A DNA stretch of 10,061 nt, taken from contig JACQCJ010000027.1 of NCBI GenBank assembly GCA_016201685.1, positions 1 through 10,061 on the forward strand, in the 5' to 3' direction. The position numbers and the translations under genes are program-made. Under the pieces are notes generated by a model. That model did no database searches. It saw only the letters and a list, made by a program, of their open reading frames with translations, and had not been told where the DNA came from. This stretch comes from Candidatus Peregrinibacteria bacterium (GTDB lineage: Bacteria > Patescibacteriota > Gracilibacteria > Peribacterales > Peribacteraceae). Positions 1 through 7,747 of this stretch are shown here, in pieces; position 1 is the stretch's first letter; each line of letters begins with the position of its first letter.

Positions 1-1065
1 CAACAGTACGGCATCTTCCTCAAGCTGGCGCGCGTGCGCATGGAGCTGCAACAACAATGGCAAGGCATCGCCCAGACGTACGCGCAGTTCGCCGACAGCG
101 CGAATATGCCGTGGTGCAGGAACGATCGCTTCACGACCCCCATCTACTCTCTGCTCGATCCCTGGTATCCGGGGCGGCCGGATCTGAGCGGTGGACTGCC
201 GAGTTGCCAACGAAACCTCTCGGCGCTCCCGATGCTGTGCGTGCCCTCAGGCGATCGTGATTTCGTGTACGACCTCTCGCTGTTGCGGGCATCCACGGGG
301 TCTCTGCGCGTTCCCGTTCTCAAACCGCTCCAGTTACGGCTCGCGATCCCCACCCCCGGTCCCGTCACGCAGGACATCATCGATCCGCAAGCGATCCTAC
401 TGCCCGATCTGCCCGCTGTGCCCGACATCCGCCAGGCGTTCCTGGACAACGCTCCGAATGCTTCGGTTGGAGAGATGGCGGCGACCGTCTCGACGCCTCC
501 TCTCTTCAGCCCCCCACAGTTGAAGGCCGCGCTCGCGGGAGGGCAGACCATCATCGACGGCATGCAACAGCGTTACGACGAATTCTGGAAGAGCCTGACG
601 CCGGACGACAACACCAAGCAGTTGCAATGCATGGGATACGGCCAGCAGAAATGCGTGCATGTGGAAATGGATTTGATGGAGCGCTTCACGCGCATCGTGG
701 CGCGTCCCGCCGTCCTCCTGAAGGAAGACTTCGAAGCGTACGGCATCCCGCGCGTCCCGCAGCCTTCCCCCAGTGATCCAAGCACCGTGGATTCTCGCAA
801 GGACGCTACCTGTTGGAGCGAGGATCACGCGTGCAGCGATTTGCCCCCCCAGCGCGCGATCCCGAGGGACGGGTGGCAGACGGCGCTCCCGAGTGACGGG
901 AACGCGGGCGCGCTCATCGATGGACTGCGACGGGGGATCCGACGTTCCACAGTGCAGGATGACGGAACGCCGGCGCAGCCTCCTCTTCGGTCTCTGTCCC
1001 TCCTGCAGAAGATCCTGCCGCACTTCGATGTCCCGGATCCGACGAATCTTTCTCCTCCTCGTTGA
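1..1065 (+). CDS. Unrecognised cysteine-containing protein, 5' end outside window (ORF1)
   Basis: The reading frame is open from base 1, so the start lies upstream; 354 residues are visible. The first in-frame ATG in the window (base 34) follows in-frame codons for QQYGIFLKLARVR and is probably internal. I recognise no domain. The visible start looks helical and glutamine-rich, the middle is proline-rich with aliphatic strands (about residues 95-150), and a helical segment runs over about residues 170-255. At least seven cysteines are scattered along the protein, including a CWSEDHAC pair near residue 275. The C-terminus is polar and proline-rich. No membrane helix is visible. TGA ends the gene one base before the ATG of ORF2, so the two are almost certainly co-transcribed and probably translationally coupled. 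Because the next four products are exported and also cysteine-rich, this one is probably exported too, but its signal sequence would lie outside the window. The frame is certain; the function is unknown. Confidence 0.8.
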   Translation, partial: QQYGIFLKLARVRMELQQQWQGIAQTYAQFADSANMPWCRNDRFTTPIYSLLDPWYPGRPDLSGGLPSCQRNLSALPMLCVPSGDRDFVYDLSLLRASTGSLRVPVLKPLQLRLAIPTPGPVTQDIIDPQAILLPDLPAVPDIRQAFLDNAPNASVGEMAATVSTPPLFSPPQLKAALAGGQTIIDGMQQRYDEFWKSLTPDDNTKQLQCMGYGQQKCVHVEMDLMERFTRIVARPAVLLKEDFEAYGIPRVPQPSPSDPSTVDSRKDATCWSEDHACSDLPPQRAIPRDGWQTALPSDGNAGALIDGLRRGIRRSTVQDDGTPAQPPLRSLSLLQKILPHFDVPDPTNLSPPR

Positions 1066-1066
1066 C

Positions 1067-1903
1067 ATGCGCCGCCTCTTCTTCGTCGCCGTTCTCCTCC
1101 TGACGCTTTTCCCCGCGATGAGCCTCCGCGTCGTAGCCGCTGGGACTCTGACCCCAGCTGATCTCTGCAGAGTGCAGTTGCAGGCACGCCTGGGCAAGGA
1201 GCAGCGCCTCGAGCGGCGCATGCTCTTCGGATTGCAACCTGCCAAGGACGCGCTCGAGGGAGCGGTGCGCACAGATGAGGCGGGCGGGACGTGGATCAAA
1301 ACGGCAAACGACCAGTGGGCGGCGAATGGGAGAACGATCACGGATGCCGTCATGGATACGATCGTGGAACGCGATCCGCTCTCAATGAGCGCATCACCCC
1401 TGCGACGCGGGATCTTCGAGACGAAGGGCGTACTGACATCCGAGCTCGTTCCCCCGCTCACACAGACCTTCCGCGCGCTTTCATGCCGCGTGCGCGCCGT
1501 GTGCGATGCCGCGACGCGCGCCGTGCACGGGGAGCGACCGAGCGCAGAGGGCATCTATCTCATCCAAACGCCGGGCTGTCGGATCATTCCCGTGGCTGCC
1601 CTCCCGGCATGCACCTTCATCCCGAATGTCCCGAAAGAGCTCACGATCGACTTTGGGACCGCGGCCGACATCGCGGCTTCGTGCGAGCCCGTCGCCAATC
1701 AACTGCTCGATCGGGAGGCGCAACTCCTCACGCTCGCCGTGACGTACGACGCGGCGGAGCGTTCTCTCCTGCAGCTTGCCGGGAACTTCGATCAATTCAC
1801 CCTGCTTTTCTCCATCGACCTCCTCCATCCCATCGAGCAATCGATGACGCTCATCGAACAGCTCTCGCGGATTCCCTGCTTCCTCGCCCAGTGCAATGCC
1901 TGA
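1067..1903 (+). CDS. Exported cysteine-rich helical protein of unknown function (ORF2)
   Basis: This is a 278-residue protein. I chose ATG 1067 because it directly precedes a classical signal peptide: two arginines, then a hydrophobic stretch (residues 4-16), then a likely cleavage site near VVAA-G at about residue 25. The open frame extends upstream to 773, but that part overlaps ORF1 and does not look like protein. The mature part appears mostly helical and has about nine cysteines: one near the mature N-terminus (ADLC), a CRVRAVC pair, GC and AC around residues 170-185, one in ASCEPV, and a final CFLAQC pair close to the C-terminus. Such spacing suits disulfide bonding outside the cytoplasm. 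I see no catalytic motif. The gene follows ORF1 after one base and ends in a TGA that overlaps a possible ATG (1896) of the next frame. Export is well supported by the sequence; the function is not known. Confidence 0.85.
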   Translation: MRRLFFVAVLLLTLFPAMSLRVVAAGTLTPADLCRVQLQARLGKEQRLERRMLFGLQPAKDALEGAVRTDEAGGTWIKTANDQWAANGRTITDAVMDTIVERDPLSMSASPLRRGIFETKGVLTSELVPPLTQTFRALSCRVRAVCDAATRAVHGERPSAEGIYLIQTPGCRIIPVAALPACTFIPNVPKELTIDFGTAADIAASCEPVANQLLDREAQLLTLAVTYDAAERSLLQLAGNFDQFTLLFSIDLLHPIEQSMTLIEQLSRIPCFLAQCNA

Positions 1904-1984
1904 GAAGTTCTCCAAGGATGATTCCGGCTTCGGGACGCGGCCACGAAGGGCCGCTCCTCAGGGGAAAAAAATATGTTCTGAACA

Positions 1985-2011
1985 GGGAGCGGGCCTCCGG
2001 CCCGCGTTCCC
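1985..2011. repeat. GC-rich hairpin between ORF2 and the signal peptide of ORF3
   Basis: GCGGGCC (1989-1995) and GGCCCGC (1999-2005) form a perfect 7-bp stem around a TCC loop. GGGA (1985-1988) can pair further with TCCC (2008-2011) across a 2-base bulge. No T-run follows, so it is not an intrinsic terminator for the + strand. It lies 14 bases after an unusual A7 tract (1964-1970 region). The surrounding 115 bases (1904-2018) translate into a sequence rich in Gly, Arg and Pro that looks non-coding. It could be a member of a dispersed palindromic repeat family or a structure that controls ORF3 translation. Only one copy is in the window. Confidence 0.5.
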
Positions 2012-2018
2012 GAAGTCT

Positions 2019-2756
2019 GTGAAACATCGTGTGATCGTCCTCTCGATCCTCTTCCTGATGACCGTTCTCGTCGCGGGGTCGGGGCGACTGCACTCGAATG
2101 TTGCTTCCCTCTTCGCCTCGGGACAGAAAACGTTCTCCCCGCCGATCCTGGGGGCATGCGGCGGGAGCCCGCTGCTCTTCCCGAGCGGCAAGGGAACGTT
2201 CGACACATGGATCGCGCAGTACCACACCGCCGTGGACGTCGTGGTGAGCGCACACCTGAGCGAACAACCGGCTCTGTGCTCCGCCGACGGGAGCGACCCC
2301 CCCTCGACCCCGCTCCTGGTCCTCGCCGGCATGCTGCCGCCATGGCAGGAACCGCAAAAACTGCTCGGGCTGCGGGAGAGCGACATGGGCGCGGTGCTCC
2401 TGGAATTCCTGCGCGTCTACGAGTGCACGTTGCATGAGCGCGAAACGTTCCTCCCGATCGCCGTGGCGCAGGAGGCCGCTCCGGCAACGACCTTTTCGCT
2501 TGGACCTCACACGATCGAGATGATGCGCGAGCAGACGGTCATCGGCCGCGAGCTGACCGGTGATCGCAATGCGCTCCATCGCACCCTCCTCTTTCTGGGG
2601 GGAAGGGATCGCTTGCGACCGCTTGCGACGAACATGGAATGCTTGGAACGCGCGTCGCTCGACCTGCGCAACACGCTCGGGCTCGCGGCGGACGCCTCCG
2701 CCTGCATGCCGCGTGTGTGGGACGCCCGCGGCTCTCTTCGCAATCTTGCCCAATGA
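2019..2756 (+). CDS. Exported or membrane-anchored protein of unknown function (ORF3)
   Basis: From GTG 2019 the protein has 245 residues. This start places KHR directly before a hydrophobic stretch (VIVLSILFLMTVLVAG), a typical signal peptide or N-terminal anchor. The same frame is open back to ATG 1896, which overlaps the end of ORF2 by 8 bases and would give 286 residues. That version would add 41 residues of intergenic-looking sequence containing a GC hairpin. No Shine-Dalgarno site decides between them. The mature part is predominantly helical. It has cysteines in GACGG, ALCS, YEC, MEC and SAC contexts and a compact C-terminal region with an ECLERASLDLRN stretch followed by ACMPRVWD, which has the look of a conserved core. 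No enzymatic motif is visible. The stop TGA shares four bases (ATGA) with the start codon proposed for ORF4, indicating coupling. Coding status is secure, the start is moderately secure, and the function is unknown. Confidence 0.82.
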   Translation: MKHRVIVLSILFLMTVLVAGSGRLHSNVASLFASGQKTFSPPILGACGGSPLLFPSGKGTFDTWIAQYHTAVDVVVSAHLSEQPALCSADGSDPPSTPLLVLAGMLPPWQEPQKLLGLRESDMGAVLLEFLRVYECTLHERETFLPIAVAQEAAPATTFSLGPHTIEMMREQTVIGRELTGDRNALHRTLLFLGGRDRLRPLATNMECLERASLDLRNTLGLAADASACMPRVWDARGSLRNLAQ

Positions 2757-5650
2757 CGAATATCGACCACGATCCAACGGCACTAAAGAACACAAGAGGC
2801 TTTCCTCATGGGCTCTCGAAGTCTCGGAAAAATGTTTGTTGTTTTTGTTTTGTTTCCTCTATCCCCCAACCCCTTTCTCCCGGGGAGAAAGGGGGGGCCT
2901 CAGCCATTGGTGTTTTTGGAAATTCTCCCCTCCTCCATCGAAGGAGGGGTCGGGGGTGGAGGTGGATACACAACAACCACCAAACCCGCCTCCGTCGCAT
3001 CGCTCTGACGGCAACGCTCTGCGTCGTGACATCGATCATCGCCCCCCCCGCAGCGCACGCCGCGACCCCCCTCTACCAACGCATGCTCGGGATCACGAGA
3101 CAGGAAATGATGCTCAAGGAGAACGGCGAGGCGGGAGCTGAAATGCTCATCAAGAAATTCGCCGCCGCCATCCTTTCAGCGCCCAAGTTCCTCATCCTGC
3201 GCAAGGAAGTGGACACGGCCTTGCAGCAGAAGTACGACGCGCTGTGCATCGAGAGGCCCTACCGCAAAGGACTCTCGTACGGCCAGTGCCTGGCGACTCT
3301 CGCGGGAACCATCACGAGTGTGGCGAGCCGCGAAGAGCGAACGCGCACGCTCGGACGCGATCTGCAGATCATCGCGAGCGGCTTTGAAGCGCCGATGGAA
3401 AGCGACCAGCCACCGCGGAACCTTCTCACGCACGCACACAGCATCATCAGTATCTGGCAGACAGGCACGGGAGGCATCCTCCAATCGCCGACGGGTCCGC
3501 CCGGCCTGCTCGCGGTGGGAACGGGTACCGTGATGACAGGAGCGCAGATCCGCATTGTAAATCTCCCCTTGAGCGACACTGCTATGCGAAAATTCCAGGC
3601 ATTGCGCACGCAACTCGATCTCCTCGTGCACACGAATGATGCAGGCGAACGCAACGAGGAGGAGCTCGTGGCAGTCGTATGGCGCTATCACCACGGCTAC
3701 CGCTTCCTCCGCGGCGAGCGTCCGGAATTCCCGCCCCCACCCCAGGCCGATCCCGAGAGCGACATCGGCACGGAGCGGCAGTACCTCTTCTCGTGGAGCG
3801 AAGAGGTCGAGAAGGCGCTCGCGGACATCCACGCGCTCTCGATGAGCATCGTCGTCACTCCTCCGCTCCAGCGGGGAGAAGTCGCCATCATCCGGATCCC
3901 TCCCGAATTGCAAGCGCTGCTCCCGGACAACATCCTCCTCTGGTCGAATGTGGAGCGCCTGCCGCGCGACGTGATCAGCGGCGACACCGGCCTGGAGTGG
4001 GATCTCCCTCTCGAGCCGATGCTGCCGTCGCTCTGTCGCAAAACGACTGTGGAAGACCCCACCGAGATGGCGAACAATTGCGACGTCGGCAATCCGCTGC
4101 CGGGAGGGGTGACGACGCTCGGCGGCAGCTACCCGCCGCCTCCCGTCGACGGGACGGGACTGTGCACACATCCCTTCCAACGCAGCGGCTACCTTTGTCG
4201 ACCGCAGGCGCCCCCCGCGGGAACCACGTGCGTGCAGCAACAAAAACCCCGGGATGGCGTGATCACGCTCAGCCGGTGCAGTGCGCCCGGGGTCATCCGC
4301 GAGACGCTCGCGGGACCCGACGCGTGCATGGATGCGCCCTGGACGACGAGCACGCGCCCCTTCGATCCGCAGACGCAATGCAAGGTGACTATCAACTGTA
4401 TCGATGCTGATTTCTCCGGAGGCGAAACATTCCTGAAGAAACCGGACGGCAACATCGCCGTTACGGTCACCAAAGATCCTCCCGCACCTCTCACCTACGT
4501 CTTCCTCCACGAACTCACGCACGCGCGTCAGATCTGCGATTTGCCGCCCGGCACCGCGATCGATCCTCCGAAGATCGATCCCAAGGATTCTCCAGCAGCG
4601 AAGCAAGCGAAGACGGACCAATGCTGCAGAGTAGAAGGAGAAGCCTACCGCACCCAGTGCGAAGCGATGGAGAGCGACGGCGTCTTTCGTCCACCGACGG
4701 GTTCCAAGGAACTCCTCTCGATCTCGACGCTGGTCCCGATCCCGATCAACGTCGAAACGTGCTGGCAGGCCTCCACGGATCTCACGTGCCGGACACGGGG
4801 GGCCGGCGCATGCCCCACAGCATTCTCGTTTTCCGCCAAGCAAGAAATTCTCGTCCCGTTCGTGAAAGAAATTAATCAGCTCGCGCTGAACCGCAAGCCG
4901 AGGGACATGCCGCTCGACTGCGAGAACACGCTCAATCCGCCGCAGGGCAAGCAGCGCGATCCGCGCATCGATGCGGCGCTGCGCGAGGCAAATGCAATCG
5001 GGCGGAAGGTATGTGACCCCAACGTCATCACGACGTACCGGAACACCATCGGGAACAACCTGTGCTACTTCGATCAGTGCCTGGAGCAATCGATGGAGAC
5101 GCATCGAATTGCGGGAGGACGAGCGACCTTCACCGCCGGCGATCCGGCGTTCCCGCAGGAAGCCTGCGAACCGAAGGTCCCGCAGAGCATGATTTTCTGG
5201 GGAACGAGGGATCCCCCTCCACTTCCACCGTATCGCCCCTCGCTCCTCCTGAAGGAAGTGGACGAGGCGCTGTGCCAGAGCAACGGTCTGCCCGCGGATT
5301 CGCCGCCATCGGCCTGCGGATTCGCCGCGAGCCGTCGGCTCCTCCTCCCCGAACAGTTGCTGCAAACGGGGCTCAGCCTCTTGAGCCAACCCCAGGAACA
5401 GACGAGTCCCGTGCTCGGCGTGCAGACCATGAGCGATGCACTGGGGGCACGAATCGCCACGAGCCTCTACGGGCGATACCTTCAAGGTCTCTCGACGAGC
5501 CTCACCCAGATCACCATGCAGGCCACCATGATGCTCAATCGTTTTACGACCGTATCGTTCTCACCAACGATGTGTTCCCTCAACGATGCGAAAGGGGAGC
5601 TTCTGAGCACGAAGTTCTGCGCGCCCGCATTCCTCCCGCCAAGGCCATAA
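2753..5650 (+). CDS. Large exported protein with HELTH zinc-metalloprotease motif (ORF4)
   Basis: From ATG 2753, in an ATGA overlap with ORF3, the protein has 965 residues. Residues 1-80 are mostly a translated palindromic repeat. A signal peptide follows at about residues 81-103: RR, then a hydrophobic stretch, then AAHA before ATPLYQ. No ATG, GTG or TTG lies in frame between 2753 and the signal peptide, so either the long N-terminus is real or initiation is unusual. After export the protein has a helical N-terminal part, a proline-rich middle and a cysteine-rich second half. HELTH at residues 586-590 (4508-4522), preceded by hydrophobic YVFL, matches the HExxH zinc motif. Glu628 or Glu630 in CRVEGEAYRTQC is a good candidate third ligand, as in gluzincin-type sites where a Glu lies before an Ala downstream. 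Metal binding and proteolysis are inferred; the target is unknown. The C-terminal part has helices (about residues 865-940) and further cysteines. ORF5 starts one base after the TAA stop. Confidence 0.82.
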   Translation: MTNIDHDPTALKNTRGFPHGLSKSRKNVCCFCFVSSIPQPLSPGEKGGASAIGVFGNSPLLHRRRGRGWRWIHNNHQTRLRRIALTATLCVVTSIIAPPAAHAATPLYQRMLGITRQEMMLKENGEAGAEMLIKKFAAAILSAPKFLILRKEVDTALQQKYDALCIERPYRKGLSYGQCLATLAGTITSVASREERTRTLGRDLQIIASGFEAPMESDQPPRNLLTHAHSIISIWQTGTGGILQSPTGPPGLLAVGTGTVMTGAQIRIVNLPLSDTAMRKFQALRTQLDLLVHTNDAGERNEEELVAVVWRYHHGYRFLRGERPEFPPPPQADPESDIGTERQYLFSWSEEVEKALADIHALSMSIVVTPPLQRGEVAIIRIPPELQALLPDNILLWSNVERLPRDVISGDTGLEWDLPLEPMLPSLCRKTTVEDPTEMANNCDVGNPLPGGVTTLGGSYPPPPVDGTGLCTHPFQRSGYLCRPQAPPAGTTCVQQQKPRDGVITLSRCSAPGVIRETLAGPDACMDAPWTTSTRPFDPQTQCKVTINCIDADFSGGETFLKKPDGNIAVTVTKDPPAPLTYVFLHELTHARQICDLPPGTAIDPPKIDPKDSPAAKQAKTDQCCRVEGEAYRTQCEAMESDGVFRPPTGSKELLSISTLVPIPINVETCWQASTDLTCRTRGAGACPTAFSFSAKQEILVPFVKEINQLALNRKPRDMPLDCENTLNPPQGKQRDPRIDAALREANAIGRKVCDPNVITTYRNTIGNNLCYFDQCLEQSMETHRIAGGRATFTAGDPAFPQEACEPKVPQSMIFWGTRDPPPLPPYRPSLLLKEVDEALCQSNGLPADSPPSACGFAASRRLLLPEQLLQTGLSLLSQPQEQTSPVLGVQTMSDALGARIATSLYGRYLQGLSTSLTQITMQATMMLNRFTTVSFSPTMCSLNDAKGELLSTKFCAPAFLPPRP
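2833..2985. repeat. Cloverleaf-type palindromic repeat, copy A (inside the ORF4 frame)
   Basis: The element begins with TGTTTGTTGTTTTT (2833-2846), identical over 14 bases to copy B at 7750-7763, and both copies contain CCCCCAACCCC (2863-2873 here). The first GC hairpin is an 11-bp perfect stem, CCCCTTTCTCC (2870-2880) with 2884-2894. The second is an 8-bp stem, CCCCTCCT (2927-2934) with 2942-2949. The inner base pairs CCCCC (2863-2867) with GGGGG (2952-2956), and CCTC (2856-2859) with GAGG (2959-2962). The outer T/G-rich left side pairs imperfectly with the A/C-rich right side (2968-2985). The central small hairpin of copy B is largely lost here. Stem sequences differ from copy B while pairing is kept, so structure appears to matter more than sequence. 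It carries no ORF of its own and resembles a MITE- or REP-like element. Confidence 0.8.
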
Positions 5651-5651
5651 G

Positions 5652-7712
5652 ATGAGACGATCGTTCTCCCTGATCGGCATCGTCCTGTTCTCCCTCTTCC
5701 TGAAAACGCAACCTGCTCGAGCGGCAGGACCGGCGGCAGTTTCGCCGTACGTGCAGCAGGTGCTGATGCGCGCGGAGGCGGGGGTAGACTATGCATGGAA
5801 ACCCGATCAACAGATGCAGTTCCTTGCGATCGTTTTGCCCCAGTGGCAGCGCATCGTGCTCTCCATCGTCGTTGGGATGATCGATACGGACCTGCGGATC
5901 GTGCAGCAACGCCGCGACCTCCTCCAACACACGGCTTGCTTCCGGATTGACCTCGTCCTCATCGAACAGGAGTTTGAGCGGGTGCGCGGGGAACTCAACA
6001 AGGCGCTCATTGCCCGCAACGTGACGGCTATCTTCCGGTTGGAAGATCTTCTGCTCTTCCTGAATCAACGCTACGCGTTCTTGCTCCAGGCGGCGTTGGA
6101 CCCCAAGGCGACGGACCCCACGTGGTACCAGCAGCGGCTCTTCGAACCGCCGAAGCAGCTTGGATTTTGCTGCATCCCGCCGGGGGGGCCGGGGAGCTGC
6201 AGATCGGCGACGCTTCCGCAGTGCGCCGATGCCGGCGGCATGCTCCTCCAAACACTCAACGCATGCCAGGCGACGTGCGGCGATCTCACTCTGCACGTCG
6301 AGGAACCGCCGATGTGTGCCTTCGCTTCGGATTACCTGCCGCCGAGCCCCAATGGATTTGGCTGCGATGCCGGCGTGATGGATGCGATCGCAAAGATTCT
6401 CCCCCCCACCATGCCCGGCAGCCAACCGCTGCGTGAGGAATGGGATGCCGAGCGCTCCGTCGAAGCGGTGCTCGACGATCTGCGTTCCCAGCAACGCGCG
6501 TTCCAGGCCGTCCTTCAATCGATTGATCCCCTTCTCCAAAGCGGGTTCGGGGGCGTCTCGGCGGGTGCGCCTCGCACGCATCAGACTGCCACCGGCTGCG
6601 GGTTCGTCGGCGGGTGCGCGCAAAATCTCGCGCTGCTCTGCCGCACCGATCTCGACTGCGCGGCGAGCGGACCCTGCGTCGATCCGGCGAGTATCGGCGC
6701 GTGCGCAGGGGGGGAGCAGCGATGCACGAGCGACAGCAACTGCGGCGATGGAGGATCCTGTATCCGGCTTGCGGACAGTGTCATCGAACCGCTGCGGGGA
6801 CCTTTCTCCTGGGATCCCGATCACGAGCGCCTGCTCGAGGGTTTCCGCACGCTCCGCAGGGCACAGGGAGCGCTGCGCCCCCCGCCAGACTCCCTGAGCA
6901 TCCAGCAGAATCCGGGCGTCTTGCGATGGATCCGCGATGATCTCGTCACCCGCCTTCAGCACTTCAGCGTCGATCAGGCGCAGAAGGAAGCGCGCGATTT
7001 CGCCGTGGGGAGTGATCCTGGGCTCGCACTCGCGGGTACCTTCGATGATTTCGGAGCGAATGTCCGGGCACTCGGATTCCTCGGAAGCGACATGCGGGGG
7101 TTGCGCGGCTTCGTACGGGATTTCGCGTACTTCCTCCGCCGCTCCTGCATCGAGCGCCCGTGCAACGCCAAACTTGATCACATCCTCAAAATCCTCTTCT
7201 CCAATGCGTGCTTCCCGTATGCAAACGGGCAGTACCTCCTGGAGACCTGTGCCGATCCGAGCTGGCACAAGTGCATCAAGGAAGCTTTCGGCATCAATTT
7301 CCCCCCGGAGGAAAACTGTCCCGTGCCGCCGCCGCCCCCGAGCTCCTCGAGCTCTGCGAGCAGCACCCCGATCCCGCCCCATGAGCCTCCACCATCCGGC
7401 GGCTTGCCGCAAGGCCACGACATCCACCTCCTCGAACCGATCAACGGCGTCGCCGTGCTCTCCACCGATGGGGTCACGGGCTTTGCGCTCTTCTTCGCCT
7501 ACTTCGATCTCCTGTATCCGTGGATCGTGGGAACGGCCGCCGGCATCGCGCTGCTGTGGGCCCTCATGGGCGGCATCAAGATCATCATCGGCGGAGACTC
7601 GTCGAAGATGGAGGAGGGCAAGAAGCAGATCCTCCACGCGGCGATCGGCCTCGTCCTCATCATCTTCTCGAGCATCATTCTGAATATGCTGAATCCGACG
7701 TTCTTCAAATGA
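5652..7712 (+). CDS. Exported Cys-rich protein fused to a C-terminal type IV secretion pilin (VirB2-like) domain (ORF5)
   Basis: This is a 686-residue protein. ATG 5652 follows the ORF4 stop by one base and begins a clear signal peptide (MRRSFSLIGIVLFSLFL, cleavage near ARAAG at about residue 25). Residues about 30-170 look helical, and a first cysteine-rich patch starts at Cys173-Cys174. Residues 316-370 hold nine cysteines, including two C-x5-C-x5-C units (Cys330/336/342 and 358/364/370) with Asp-rich spacers. More helical sequence follows, then a Pro/Ser linker (about 557-590). The last 80 residues contain two membrane helices (about 624-648 and 660-681). The helices are joined by a short charged loop, GGDSSKMEEGKKQILHA, with GG residues ending the first helix. 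This is the pattern I know from the T4SS_pilin/TrbC-VirB2 type small pilins of CPR and Gram-positive bacteria, usually about 100 residues on their own. Here the pilin module is fused behind a large external domain, so it may anchor the structure rather than polymerise. The fusion is within one uninterrupted frame. Confidence 0.85.
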   Translation: MRRSFSLIGIVLFSLFLKTQPARAAGPAAVSPYVQQVLMRAEAGVDYAWKPDQQMQFLAIVLPQWQRIVLSIVVGMIDTDLRIVQQRRDLLQHTACFRIDLVLIEQEFERVRGELNKALIARNVTAIFRLEDLLLFLNQRYAFLLQAALDPKATDPTWYQQRLFEPPKQLGFCCIPPGGPGSCRSATLPQCADAGGMLLQTLNACQATCGDLTLHVEEPPMCAFASDYLPPSPNGFGCDAGVMDAIAKILPPTMPGSQPLREEWDAERSVEAVLDDLRSQQRAFQAVLQSIDPLLQSGFGGVSAGAPRTHQTATGCGFVGGCAQNLALLCRTDLDCAASGPCVDPASIGACAGGEQRCTSDSNCGDGGSCIRLADSVIEPLRGPFSWDPDHERLLEGFRTLRRAQGALRPPPDSLSIQQNPGVLRWIRDDLVTRLQHFSVDQAQKEARDFAVGSDPGLALAGTFDDFGANVRALGFLGSDMRGLRGFVRDFAYFLRRSCIERPCNAKLDHILKILFSNACFPYANGQYLLETCADPSWHKCIKEAFGINFPPEENCPVPPPPPSSSSSASSTPIPPHEPPPSGGLPQGHDIHLLEPINGVAVLSTDGVTGFALFFAYFDLLYPWIVGTAAGIALLWALMGGIKIIIGGDSSKMEEGKKQILHAAIGLVLIIFSSIILNMLNPTFFK

Positions 7713-7747
7713 GAACAGAAAGGGAAGGAAGGGCAGGGGAGGATGGT

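Noticed and set aside
397..1554. 385-codon minus-strand frame across ORF1 and ORF2
   Set aside because: It crosses the ORF1/ORF2 junction and is low-complexity, Ser/Arg-rich sequence. The + strand frames fit tightly end to end.
2639..2752. Earlier ATG 2639 for ORF4
   Set aside because: It would overlap ORF3 by 118 bases and the added residues look non-coding. ATG 2753 in the ATGA overlap is preferred.
4558..4580. Direct repeat GATCGATCC in ORF4
   Set aside because: It is two short occurrences within coding sequence (Ile-Asp-Pro codons), with no array or symmetry beyond that.
3176..5485. 769-codon open frame on the minus strand opposite ORF4
   Set aside because: Same cause. The composition is Arg/Glu-rich and featureless, and the + strand frame carries HELTH and ordered cysteines.
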